Positions 31,801 to 41,850 of a DNA stretch of 64,000 nt are shown piece by piece. Source of the DNA: Capra hircus. Lineage: Eukaryota; Chordata; Mammalia; Artiodactyla; Bovidae. The stretch lies in NCBI RefSeq assembly GCF_001704415.2, contig NC_030822.1:55855345-55919344 (forward strand). The letters are read 5' to 3'. Under the pieces are notes generated by a model. That model did not search any database. It saw nothing but the letters and a program-made list of their open reading frames with translations, and was not told the DNA's origin. Numbering within the stretch: the first letter of the stretch is position 1; every line of letters begins with the position of its first letter. Position numbers and translations under genes: made by a program.

Positions 31801-34080
31801 TGCAATGTGAGAACGGAAATAAGGTTTATAAACCTGTCATAAGAGGGACTAACCCTGGTATCAAACCAATATAGACCCTGAAATCCTGTTTCTCAAGCAG
31901 TGGCTCTGATCATTTATTATTCCTAAATGCCTTTAAGAACAGGCTGGAAGTCATGGTCTTTCACTCCAGAAATGAGTTCAGTCATTTTTGCTTAAATGCA
32001 AGATTGTTCCAGGAATTTCAACCCTTTACGGAGACCCTGAAGTCCATTCTAGCTCTGCTGGGGGAGTCTATTGCTCACTGTGCTAAAATCTGCTTTTGTA
32101 AGCACTGAACACTGCCCAGTACATAGTAGGTACTCAATAAGAGACAGCTTTGATTATATTCTTACTACCTCATGTTCTTAATGGAAGAACTTTATAAGAT
32201 AAAGTATGAGGAAGTACTTCACTAGCTCCAAAGAATAAGGTGCAAGCTGGTTACTATTACTGACAAATACTGGTGGATTCAGTCTGGTCACTGTCTTGTG
32301 TGTCCAGAGGCAGCACCCATCATGGCTTCTCCTCCACATTCCCAGGGCAGAGAAGGAGCCTCAGCATTTCCTTGAGGAACTGATTCTTTTTCCCTTCTTT
32401 CTCGCTACCTGTGATGGCCTAAGGCATCACAGGTGCCTGAGCGCTTCCCCACAAAAGCCTTAGGAAGAGCCTGGCTTCCCCCGACCCTCCCCCAGACTAT
32501 GGTAGAATGAATTCTGCTCTGCTCCTGAGTGTGGTTTCCCCTCCCTGCCACTAATGTGGTCATTAATAGATACAGCTGTGGAGGGGTGGCTTGGAAACCT
32601 CTGCTGGCCTTCATCCCCCACCAATCTCCCCAGTTAGACCATCAATCTAAATATAAAACCACTCCCTTGTGAGGCAAACATCATCTCAAGACAAGGTCCA
32701 CAGGATGCTCTTCTAAACAGATTACTTCTTCCAAGTCCTGTCTGAATCCAAATGTGGGAAGTATCATAAAAAACAATTCTGCAGAGTCAGCTCAAAGGCC
32801 ACCCCAGGGCCAGGTCTCAGGGTACAAAGGGGAACTCGGGCCATCCGAGGGACCCTGGTGACCCAGGAGGAGGTGGGGAGATGCTGGCTGGCAACCTGTT
32901 CCGTGTCCCAGCTGGACTCCCTTTGAAATTTGGGGGCTTCTGCTGGCTGGCTGAAAAGGGCCAAACGGGTTCAAGTCAGGCCAAGGTTGGGCTGGCTTCG
33001 AAGTCCCAGGCCAGGGTGTATTTTTAGCCCAAGCTCAAAAAATTGTCAGAAAAACTTGCAAGGGCTCCAGGGCCAACAGCAGCATTTGGTTTTGGCTGAA
33101 ACTAGAGGGACAGAAACCACATGCCTCAGAGGGACACAGAAAGGGGTCTGGGGGCGGGTAGCCAGGATGTCCTGGGGCCTTGCTGTGAAGAGTGGAGGCC
33201 TCTGTGGAGGACCCAGGAAGCTGGAAGAGCAGATAGAAGTCAGGACGCTCCGCCAAAGTGTCCCCACTTCCCGACAAGTTCTGTGTCTCCTCTGCTGGAA
33301 GGGAGAGGGTCAGGCCAGGTTAGCTTTATCTGGGTCGCTTCTTGCCAGAGCCACAAAAGACCAGTTTCCTCCGCGAGAGCTTTTGTTTTCTGAAGGGGCT
33401 GCGGCTCATCCTGGGAGGAGCCATTGTTTCTGCAGAGGATTTTTAGATCAGCCGCTGGCTTTTGGCGCCCTTCTCCTCCGAGTTCTCCCCCATTCTTTTT
33501 GTGCGGGGCCCGCTTTCCTGGACATAAACAACAAATGGTCCTATTCACCCTGGAGATAAGATTGTGCTTCTCCCAAAGTCACCGCTGTCCTCTCACTGCC
33601 TCTGGAACTGTTTGAATAATGAGGCTCCTGGAGAATTCATGTTGTTTTATCCTTTTCTTCCCCGAGATTGGAGATTCCCTAGGCAGGCCTGGTGGGCAGT
33701 GCCTACAGGGGGTTACCTGGGGGTGGTTCACACAGGGCAGCAGCCCAAGAGAGCTTTTCTTCTTGCTGTAGTGGTCCGGGCTCCATGCAGCTTTTTAGAA
33801 TGTTTATATATACTGGCTTCTCTTCTCTTCATTAAAAAAAATTTTTTTTCTTGCCAAGTCAAACAATGGCTCTCATGCAAAGAATTCCCAATCCTTCTGA
33901 AATGGTGGACCGCTTCAGCCTGAGATTTTTTTTTTTCCACCTTCTAGAAGCTGCCATGGCTCCAGCAGACTTGCAAAGGGAAACGGACAGGATATGTGCC
34001 AGAGTAAGCAGCCAGCTTATTATTTCAAAGCGTTCCTTCCTTTGAGATTCTGTCCTCCTCACCGGCCCCCACTGGACTTA
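31801..34080. other. Unique DNA, with a repeat-free candidate regulatory core
   Basis: A MIR/L2 3' trace lies at about 32085-32150 (CAGTACATAGTAGGTACTCA). No other repeat. The part 33360-33640 is repeat-free with CCATTGTTTCTG, ATAAACAACAAATGG and GGAGATAAGATTG motifs and looks like conserved non-coding DNA. A 209-codon plus frame at 32930-33559 overlaps minus frames of similar length; it is Gly/Arg/Ser/Leu-rich, with no domain, and most likely chance. Confidence 0.35.
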
Positions 34081-34790
34081 GAGATGGAAGACCCGGATTT
34101 GAGATCCAGCCACACTGCTTGCTAAGACTGTGTGACCTTAGGTGAGATAATTGATTTATCTTTTTTTAACTTGCTATCTTATATTGGAGTATAGTTAATT
34201 AACAAGATTGGGTATCGGGTGTACAACAAAGTGATTCAGTTATACATTTACATGTATGATTCAGTTATACATTTACATGTATCTATCTATCCTTTTTTCA
34301 AAAATTTTTCACCATTAGGTTGCTACAGAGTACTGAGCAGAGTTCTTTGTGCTACACAGTAGGGTACGTGCATCCCAACGTCCATTGCAGCGTTGTTTAC
34401 ACTAGCCGAGTCATGGAAGCAACGTAAATGTCCATCAACAGAAGGATGGATAAAGAATATGTGGTATAGATACACAATGGAATATTACTTCGCCATTAAA
34501 AAGAGTGAACTAATGCCATTTGCAGCAACACGGATGGACCGAGAGATTATCACACTAGGTGAAGTAAGTCAGATGAGGCACTTTAAACCCTCATACTTAC
34601 TGTCTTTATCAGAGTAGGAGGCTAATTCTGCTGACTTCATCTGTTTGTGATGAGACTCAATAATAATGATGGATGGGATAGTGATCTATGGACTAACTGC
34701 TGAGAAATGCTTGTAAAGTGCTCTGACCATTTCTTAGTACCATCATTAAAATAATCATGATTATAATGACCTGTTTAAGGGGAAACAACC
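34081..34790 (+). mobile_element. MIR SINE split by an L1
   Basis: Left part: GACTGTGTGACCTTAGGTGA (34124-34143) after 'gagatccagccacactgct'. Right part from about 34577: 'actcaataataatgatggatgg' and GCTTGTAAAGTGCTCTGA. The order is that of one MIR, divided by the L1 at 34155-34576. Confidence 0.65.
34155..34576 (-). mobile_element. L1 LINE insertion with 5' inversion (twin priming)
   Basis: Left part to about 34363 is L1 3' UTR in minus orientation, beginning with a T run. The right part (about 34364-34576) is L1 ORF2 C-terminal sequence in plus orientation; its frame carries MEYYFAIKKSE and ITLGEVSQMR blocks. Tail at left, inverted 5' segment at right, is the product expected from twin priming. 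Contains a perfect 25-base tandem duplication (34233-34257, 34258-34282). Confidence 0.85.
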
Positions 34791-34799
34791 AGCTTTGTT

Positions 34800-35005
34800 T
34801 TCAGACTTAGATTTAAATCTTGGCTCTGCTATATATTAGCTGTGTAACTTTGAGCAAAAGATTATTAAATTTATCTATGCCTTAATCTCCTCATTCATAA
34901 AAATGGACATAAGACCATCTAATTAATAAGACTGTTGGGGAAGTTTAAGAGAGAACATAGGAAAAGTGTCTGCTATGCAGCAAGTTTCCAACAAATGTTT
35001 CTTTT
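34800..35005 (+). mobile_element. MIR SINE
   Basis: AAATCTTGGCTCTGCTATAT, TAGCTGTGTAACTTTGAGCA, then 'ccttaatctcctcattcataaaaatgg' is the MIR order. Confidence 0.8.
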
Positions 35006-35029
35006 TCTTTTTACCTTTGATTAATTCCT

Positions 35030-35640
35030 TTGGGTATTCTTTCAATGTTTATTGAACATCTATTATAAGCTGGATCTTGTGCCAAGCACTTGAAAGTCAA
35101 GAGATAAAGATTTGAGAAATGCAGTGTGTGGCAAGGATGGGAAAGATACTATAGCAATTCAACGGGCTGAGTGGTTTACACAACCAACTGAGAGGGACAG
35201 ATGAATCCTGTCCAGGAGCTCAGATGACACTTGACCCTGGCTTTGAAAATGTGCACAGGACATCTCCAAGACAGAGACACCAGGAGAGGGCATTTTAAGC
35301 AGGGAGACTTGGAACAAAGGCTCTGATGCCTAGAAGTGCACGATCTGTCAGTGGCAGGAGACGAGGCTAAAGAAAGCAAGAACCAGATTAGAAGCATGCA
35401 AGCAATCGATGCAAAGACGTTGGACCTTATCAGAGGGCATTGGGAAGCCTTTTAGAGGATATAAGCACGGAAGTGACATGATCAGATTTGCATTTTAGAA
35501 AAGCTGCCTAGCATCTGAGGAATGGCCTGGAGTGGAAAGGGGGGCAAGCAGTAGAGTAAGAACAGAGGCAAGAACAAGAACAAGAAGCAAGTGGGATGGA
35601 AGTAATTCAGGGGACAGATAAGGCTCAAATTAGGGAACTA
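35030..35640 (-). mobile_element. L2 LINE, long fragment
   Basis: TGTTTATTGAACATCTATTA start, then blocks GAGGGCATTTTAAGCAGGGA, GAAGTGACATGATCAGATTT near 35470 and a purine-rich end. Same L2 section as 9480-11130, but uninterrupted, which makes it a useful reference for that copy. Confidence 0.6.
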
Positions 35641-36190
35641 GCAGCGGGAAAGAAGAGGTTGTGAACTAAGTGAAAATTTAGCTTAGCGAAATAAAGGAAT
35701 AAGAGTTGACTTGGGTGTCTGACTCAGGAAAGAGGGAGGGTGGTGACGCCATGAACTCAGAGAGGAAACAAACTTGATATAAATGATCCCCAAATGTGCC
35801 TTCTTCAGATTCCAGAGACGCTGGGAATAGGAGTGACCTTGTGATGAGCTAATGATGTTCCTCTGATTAGGGACGAGATTAAGGGGTTAATATCCTCAAG
35901 CCTTTTAAGGCTGAGAGAAAAGGAGTACCTCCTTTCATGTCCCATTTGTGTACTTTGGAGGAGGAGTCAATGTGATTGTTTCAAAGAGTATGAACATTAC
36001 TATATTATTTTACAACTGCTTTGCAACCATAACTACTATATTATATGATATAATGTGGTAAAATTATAATATTGAGTTATTTAAATATTATTGGAATCAT
36101 GGGTTTCTTTTTTATGTTACTTTGATACTCTTCTGTGTTTTCTGAATTTTCTATCATGAACATAAATGTTATAAAATATCATTATTTTAT
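35641..36190. other. Unique DNA, AT-rich at right
   Basis: No gene. 35750-35990 is repeat-free and balanced; 35990-36190 is AT-rich low-complexity. Confidence 0.4.
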
Positions 36191-36194
36191 AATT

Positions 36195-37050
36195 ATAAAA
36201 CAAATATCAACCCAATAGAAATATGAGCAAAATACTTGAATAAACACAAAAGAAGATCTCCAAGTAGCCAATAGACGTACAAAAACATGCTTGACCTAAT
36301 TAGAAATCAAGAGAACACCTTTTAAAACTCACAGTGCAATTCCACTAGACAGGCAGCCAAATGGTAAAATGAAGAAGATGGAAAATATCAAGAGTTGTCA
36401 TGGATGAAGAACAAATGTAACTCTTGTCCATTGATAGTAAGGAGTAAATTCATAGAATCATTTTTTAAAACTTTTTGGCAGTTATGGTATTTACACTATT
36501 GTGGAACATATGCAAACCATGATTTAGTAATTCCACTCCTAAGTAGAAAACCAAGAAAAATGTATACATATATTCAGCAAAAAATACATACAAGAGTTTT
36601 TATCGTAGAACTATGATACCAATCTGGATAGTATACCAATATCCATCAATAGTACAAAAGATAAATAAATTATGGTATGTTAAGACAATGCAATACTATA
36701 TAATAAAGAGAATAAAATCTTCTACTATTGTATGTATGTAACAATAGGAATAATTTTCAATATTATGAGAATTCAAAATTCTCATAATTTTGAATAAAAG
36801 ACAACAGATATTTATATGAAAGCAAAACCGGTTCATGATGTTTGAAGTCTGGATTGTAGGAAGTATAATTTGAAGGAAGCGTGGGAAGGATTTATGGATG
36901 CTAGTAATGTTTTATTTTTTTAATATGTGTGCTGATTATATAGATGAATAATCACTTATACAGATGTGTTTCTCAGAATTTATTTAGTTGGGTGATATAT
37001 ACACTTTTGTGTATATATATTATGCTTTCATAAATTTTCATCTAAAAATA
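36195..37050 (+). mobile_element. Ancient L1M ORF2 3' part and 3' UTR
   Basis: Decayed ORF2 order: ATATGAGCAAAATACTTGAA, 'gtaattccactcctaagta', ATATCCATCAATAGTACAAA, 'aatactatataataaagagaataaaa'. No intact frame (longest 73 codons at 36395-36616). Contains a 12-bp perfect hairpin at 36762-36788. Confidence 0.7.
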
Positions 37051-37571
37051 CTAGAATTGAAGGGATCATTGATGATGGCCTGTAGCATCAATACTAAGGA
37101 AGATTCCGTCTACCTTTTTCAGCCTGGAGTTGGTATCTGAAGATGATGTTAGGAGGTCAGAACTGGGTGCTGGGAATAGTAACACAAAGTCAACATTTAT
37201 TCATTTATTAAAGCCTAGGATCTGGAAAAATCCTCTCCTTCTGATAAAAGAACAGTATCTGAAAAGGTGATATTATTACAGATTCTACAGGACTAAAAAC
37301 ATGAAGCTAATATAAAAACTTTATACCAATACATTTGAAACTATAGAGGTAATGAATATATTCCTTAAAAACATAGCTTATTAAAACTAACCCAAAAAGA
37401 AAGAGAATATGATAATCCCACATCTAATCAGAAGTCAAATCTATAGTTAAAAACATTGACACACACACACACTTCAGACCTAGGTCGCTTCTGTATTGAA
37501 ACCTTCAAATTTAAAGCAACAGTTTTACAAAGCTTTTTCAGAAATTTTAAAAAGAGGGGGTGTGTGTGTGT

Positions 37572-37766
37572 GCTTAGTCGAGTTTAATTCTTTGCAACCC
37601 CAAGGAGTGTAGCCACCAGGCTCCTCTGTCCATGGGATTCTCCAGGCAAGAATACTAGAGTGGGTAGCCATTCACTTCTCCGGGGGATCTTCCTGACCCA
37701 AAGATCGAACCCAGGTCTCCTATATTGCAGGCAGATTCTTTACCGCCTGGCTACCAGGGAAGTCCC
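37572..37766 (-). mobile_element. Bov-tA SINE
   Basis: Head at right (GGGACTTCCCTGGTAGCCAG on the minus strand), B box GGGTTCGATCTTTGG, body, and a GT-rich left flank at 37560-37573. Similar AGAGGG sequence on both sides suggests the target site. Confidence 0.9.
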
Positions 37767-38169
37767 TAAATAGAGGGAATACTTCCTAACTCATTTAAGA
37801 GGTTAGCAAACCTTGATACTAAAAACTGACAAGGATATTACAAAAGAGGAAGTCTAAATTAATCTGACTCACAAACACAGATACAAAAATCCTAAGTAGC
37901 ATCATCAAACAGAATTCAGGAATATATGAAAAGGAGACTATTAAGACCAAGGAATATTTACTGCAAAAATGAAAAGCTGATTTAATATTTGAAAACAATT
38001 CTAGTTTACAATAATAACAGAAAAAAAATTTTATACTATCTTCTCAATAGGAGCAAGAATGATTATTAATAAAATCTAAAACATATTGATGATAAAAGCT
38101 CTAAGCAAAACAGAAATAGAATAAAATTATCTTATGAGAAAAAATAACTGTAAAACTAGCAATCACCAT

Positions 38170-38640
38170 CCTTTTTTAAATAAATTTTTATTGGAGTATA
38201 ATTGCTTTAAACCATCGTGTTCGTTTTTGCTACAGTTTCTGCGGTACAAAAAGTGAATCAGCCATACGTATACATGCATTCTCTCTCTTTTTGGATTTCC
38301 TTCTCATTTAGGTCACCATAGAGCACCAAGTAGAGTTCCCTGCGTTACACAGTAGGTTCTCATTAGTTTTCTATTTTATACATAGTGGTGTATATATGTT
38401 AATCCTGATCTCCCGATTCATCCCTCCCTTTCTCCTCCCATCTTGGTATCCACACATCCATTTTATATATCTGTATCTCATAAAAAAGAACAAAATTGTG
38501 CCATTTGCAGAGATGTGGATGGACCTAGAGACTGTCATATAGGGTGAGGTAAATCAGAAAAAGAAAAGAGTATCATAAAATATTGCTTATATGTGAAATC
38601 TAGAAAAATGATACAGATTAACTTATTTGCAAGGCAGAAA
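38170..38640 (-). mobile_element. L1 LINE with 5' inversion and target duplication
   Basis: L1 3' UTR in minus orientation from 38170 to about 38482, then ORF2 3' sequence in plus orientation (TGTGCCATTTGCAGAGATGT near 38497) to 38640. Flanked by TAGCAATCACCAT (38157-38169) and TAGCAAGCACCAT (38641-38653). Classic twin-priming product. Confidence 0.92.
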
Positions 38641-38745
38641 TAGCAAGCACCATTCTAAATGGAAAATACAAAGGGTCAGATATCCCTTTGACCCTTTGAA
38701 AAGGGAAATAAAGCAATGGTTTACGTCCATTCAAAATTGTAATAG

Positions 38746-39216
38746 TTTGAATCAGTTCTAACAAAGTGGGTGAAACTGGAGCCTATTATACAGAGTGAAG
38801 TAAGCCAGAAAGACAAACACCAATACAGTATACTAATGCATATATACGGAATTTAGAAAGATGGTAACAATAACCCTGTCGATAACCCTGTCTCTTTTGC
38901 TACGAGACAGCAAAAGAGACACAGATGTATAGAACAGTCTTTTGGACTCTGTGGGAGAGGGCGAGGGTGAGATGATATGGGAAAATGGCATTGAAACATG
39001 TAATTTATCATATGTGAAACAAATCGCCAGTCCAGGTTCAATGCATGATACAGGGTGCTCGGGGCTGCTGCACTATGACCTAGAGGGATGGGATGGGGAG
39101 GGAGGTGGGAGGGGGGTTCAGAATGGGGAACACATGTACACCCATGGTGGATTCATGTCAATATATGGCAAAACCAATACAATATTGTAAAGTAAAAAAA
39201 ATAATACTAATTTTAA
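38746..39216 (+). mobile_element. Young ruminant L1, 5'-truncated, with target duplication
   Basis: ORF2 end and 3' UTR with the polypurine tract GGGAGGGAGGTGGGAGG-like at about 39084-39116 and an A-rich tail. Perfect 13-bp repeats AAAATTGTAATAG at 38733-38745 and 39217-39229. Holds a 13-bp perfect hairpin (38889-38921) absent from the usual L1 sequence. Confidence 0.93.
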
Positions 39217-39661
39217 AAAATTGTAATAGAAAATTGTCTAGTCAATGTGATAAGAAAAAAAGATCACAATTATAAAGTGATAACTAAACCTATAAAGAGA
39301 TAATATTTGCATATAATACTGTTTTTTACATAGGTAATCTGAAAGAGAATACAGATTAACAATCAGAATTCTAAAATTATTTAGCAAGTGACTGGATATA
39401 AGGACAATATACAAAAATCAATTATATACTTGTATAATGTAAACAAAGAGTTAGAGTATGAATTGCTTTTCAGATAATTATAAGGCATTCATAACAGCAT
39501 CAGCAAACAAAATACCTACGATTAAATCTAATGAAAGATATGGAAGACTTCTATGTATACATATATCACCACTACCATCAACACCAAAACAACAAGCAAA
39601 AATCATACCAGAAGAAATCCTTATTAAAATATTATTGGAAAAATGGGTCTAGATCCAATGC

Positions 39662-39875
39662 ATGCTCAGTCATTCAGTCATGTCTGACTCTTTGAGACCC
39701 CCTGGACTGTAGCTCACCAGTCTCCTCTGTCCACGGAATTTCCCATGCAAGAATACTGAGGTGGATTGCCATTTTCAACTCCAGGGCATCTTCCTGACCC
39801 AGGGACTGAACCTACATCTCCCAATCTCCAGGATTGCAAGTGGATTCTTTAGTACTGAGCCACCAGAGAAGCTCC
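39662..39875 (-). mobile_element. Bov-tA SINE
   Basis: Tail side GCTCAGTCATTCAGTCATGT at left, B box and decayed head GAGCTTCTCTGGTGGCTCAG at right. Confidence 0.9.
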
Positions 39876-40424
39876 CCTAAATTCAATGAGATACAGAAAC
39901 TTTTCAAGGATTAAAAACCAAATTGTGCAATGATATCATCTCCAAGTTTAGCTATATATTCAATTTAATCCTAATCAAAATGCCAGTGAATTCTCCCTTC
40001 TTTCCTGTTTTCTTTTTGAAATGGAAAATATTATTCTAAAATCCATATGGAAGTGAAAAAGGTCAAGAAGCTAAGACATTCTTGACAAAGAACAAAAAAG
40101 CAGAACATATCATTAGGTGACAATAATTAAGACAGCATAGTATTAGCACAAAGATAGACAAATAAGCCAATGGAACAGAAGAGAGTCCAGAAACTACTAT
40201 ACATATATGATCACTGGGTCTGACACTGCAGAATAGTAGAGATAATGCAATGTTTTCTTTAATGGTGTTAGACCCTTGGATATCCATATAGAATAAAATA
40301 AAACTTGATTTTTATAATATAACATATATAGAAATCAATTTCAGATGGCTTATTTATCTAAAAGTAAAAGGCAACACCATAAAGTTTCTACATGACAACC
40401 TAAGGTATTATCTCTGTGACAATG

Positions 40425-40565
40425 TTAGTCACTCAGTCATGTCCAACTCTTTGCCATACTATGGACTGTAGCCTGCCAGGCTCCACTGTCCATGGGATTT
40501 TCCAGGCAAGGATACAGGAGTGGGCTGTCATTTCCTTCTCCAGGAGATCTTCCTGAACCAGGAGC
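40425..40565 (-). mobile_element. Bov-tA SINE, 5'-truncated
   Basis: Bov-A body (TAGTCACTCAGTCATGTCCA, GGATTTTCCAGGCAAGGATA) ends inside the tRNA-related part. Confidence 0.88.
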
Positions 40566-41316
40566 AAGGGGAAAAAAAAGGATTATTTGAAAGGACACAA
40601 ACGTGTTAAACATAAAGGAAAAGATGGATAAATTAGACTGCATAAATTGGACCTTCTATTCATCAAAAGATACTATTAAGAGAGAAAAAACAGGTACAGA
40701 GTCAGAAATATTATTTGCAAGCCATGTAACTGACAAAGGACTCAATCCAAAATATATAAAGAACTTATAAATCAATAAGGAAAGTACAAGTATTAAAAAA
40801 AAAGATGAGAAAGATACTTAATAAATAAGAATATTTTAATGACCAGTTAACAAATGAAAATGATCAAGCTTATTAGTAATTAAGGAAATAAAGACTAAAA
40901 CCATAGTGAAATACCACTACATACCCACAAGAACAGCTAAAATTACACAGATTGGTAATAAATAAAGTGTTGGCAAGGGTGTGGAGCAACTGGAACGCTC
41001 ATACTTTGTTGATGGGACTGCACTTTGGTAGAATTATTTGGAAAACAGCTTTCTACTAAACTTCAACTTATGCATACTTTATGACCCAGCAGTTTCAATC
41101 CCAGGTATGTATCCAGTAGAATAATGCATTATGCATAAACATACATGCACGAGGATATTCATAGTAACATTGCTCATAATAGCACAAACTGAAGCAATTC
41201 AAATTCCACCAGCAGTAGAATAGGTAAATGTTGTATATTTGTACAATGGTATACTACCCAGCAATGAAAACAAACTACAACTGTGCTCAGTAATGAGGAT
41301 GAATCTCCCATGTACG

Positions 41317-41533
41317 TGCATGCGCTAAGTCGCTTCAGTTGTGTTCAGCTCTTTGCAGCCCTATAGACTGCAACCTGACAGGCTCCTCTGTTCATGGGAC
41401 TCTCCAGGGAAGAATACTGGAGTGGGTTGCCATACCCTTCTCCAAGGGATCTTCCCGACCCAGGAATCAAACCCGTGTCTCTTACCTCTCCTGCATTGGC
41501 AGGTGGGTTCTTTACCACTAGTGCTGGAAGCCC
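41317..41533 (-). mobile_element. Bov-tA SINE
   Basis: Left tail GCGCTAAGTCGCTTCAGTTG; B box GGGTTTGATTCCTGGG; right head GGGCTTCCAGCACTAG. CATGTACGTG and CATGTGTATG flank it, a likely diverged target duplication. Confidence 0.9.
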
Positions 41534-41850
41534 CTCATGTGTATGCTATGGATCAAAATAAGTCAAATACATCTAATATACTCCATATGATTCCATCTAA
41601 AGTCCCCCAAACAAGCAATACCAGCCTGTGATCTCAGAAGTGAGGATAAGAGTAACCTTTAGGGAGAAGAGAGACTAGTGATGAGAAGGGATTAAGAAGA
41701 AGGTTTCTGGGGTCCTACAGGTGTTTTATTTTCCTATCTGGGTAATAGCTTCACTGAGATTTGTTTCATGATGATTTATAGAGCTATAGTTTCCTGTCAT
41801 GTACATATTTCTGTCTGAGTATTATACTTTACATGCTTATTTTTAAAAAA

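Larger units (their letters stand above)
37215..41850 (+). mobile_element. Ancient L1M ORF2 copy split by six later insertions
   Basis: Collinear ORF2 remnants: 'acaaaaatcctaagtagcatcatcaaacagaattcagg' region near 37880, 'gcatcaacaataaatacctacgat' region near 39505, 'aatccatatggaagtg' near 40040, ACCAATGGAACAGA-like near 40167, ATTCATCAAAAGATACTATT near 40657, GTGTTGGCAAGGGTGTGGAG near 40968, CAATGGTATACTACCCAGCA near 41244. Later insertions: 37572-37766, 38170-38640, 38746-39216, 39662-39875, 40425-40565, 41317-41533. All frames are heavily broken. Confidence 0.75.
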
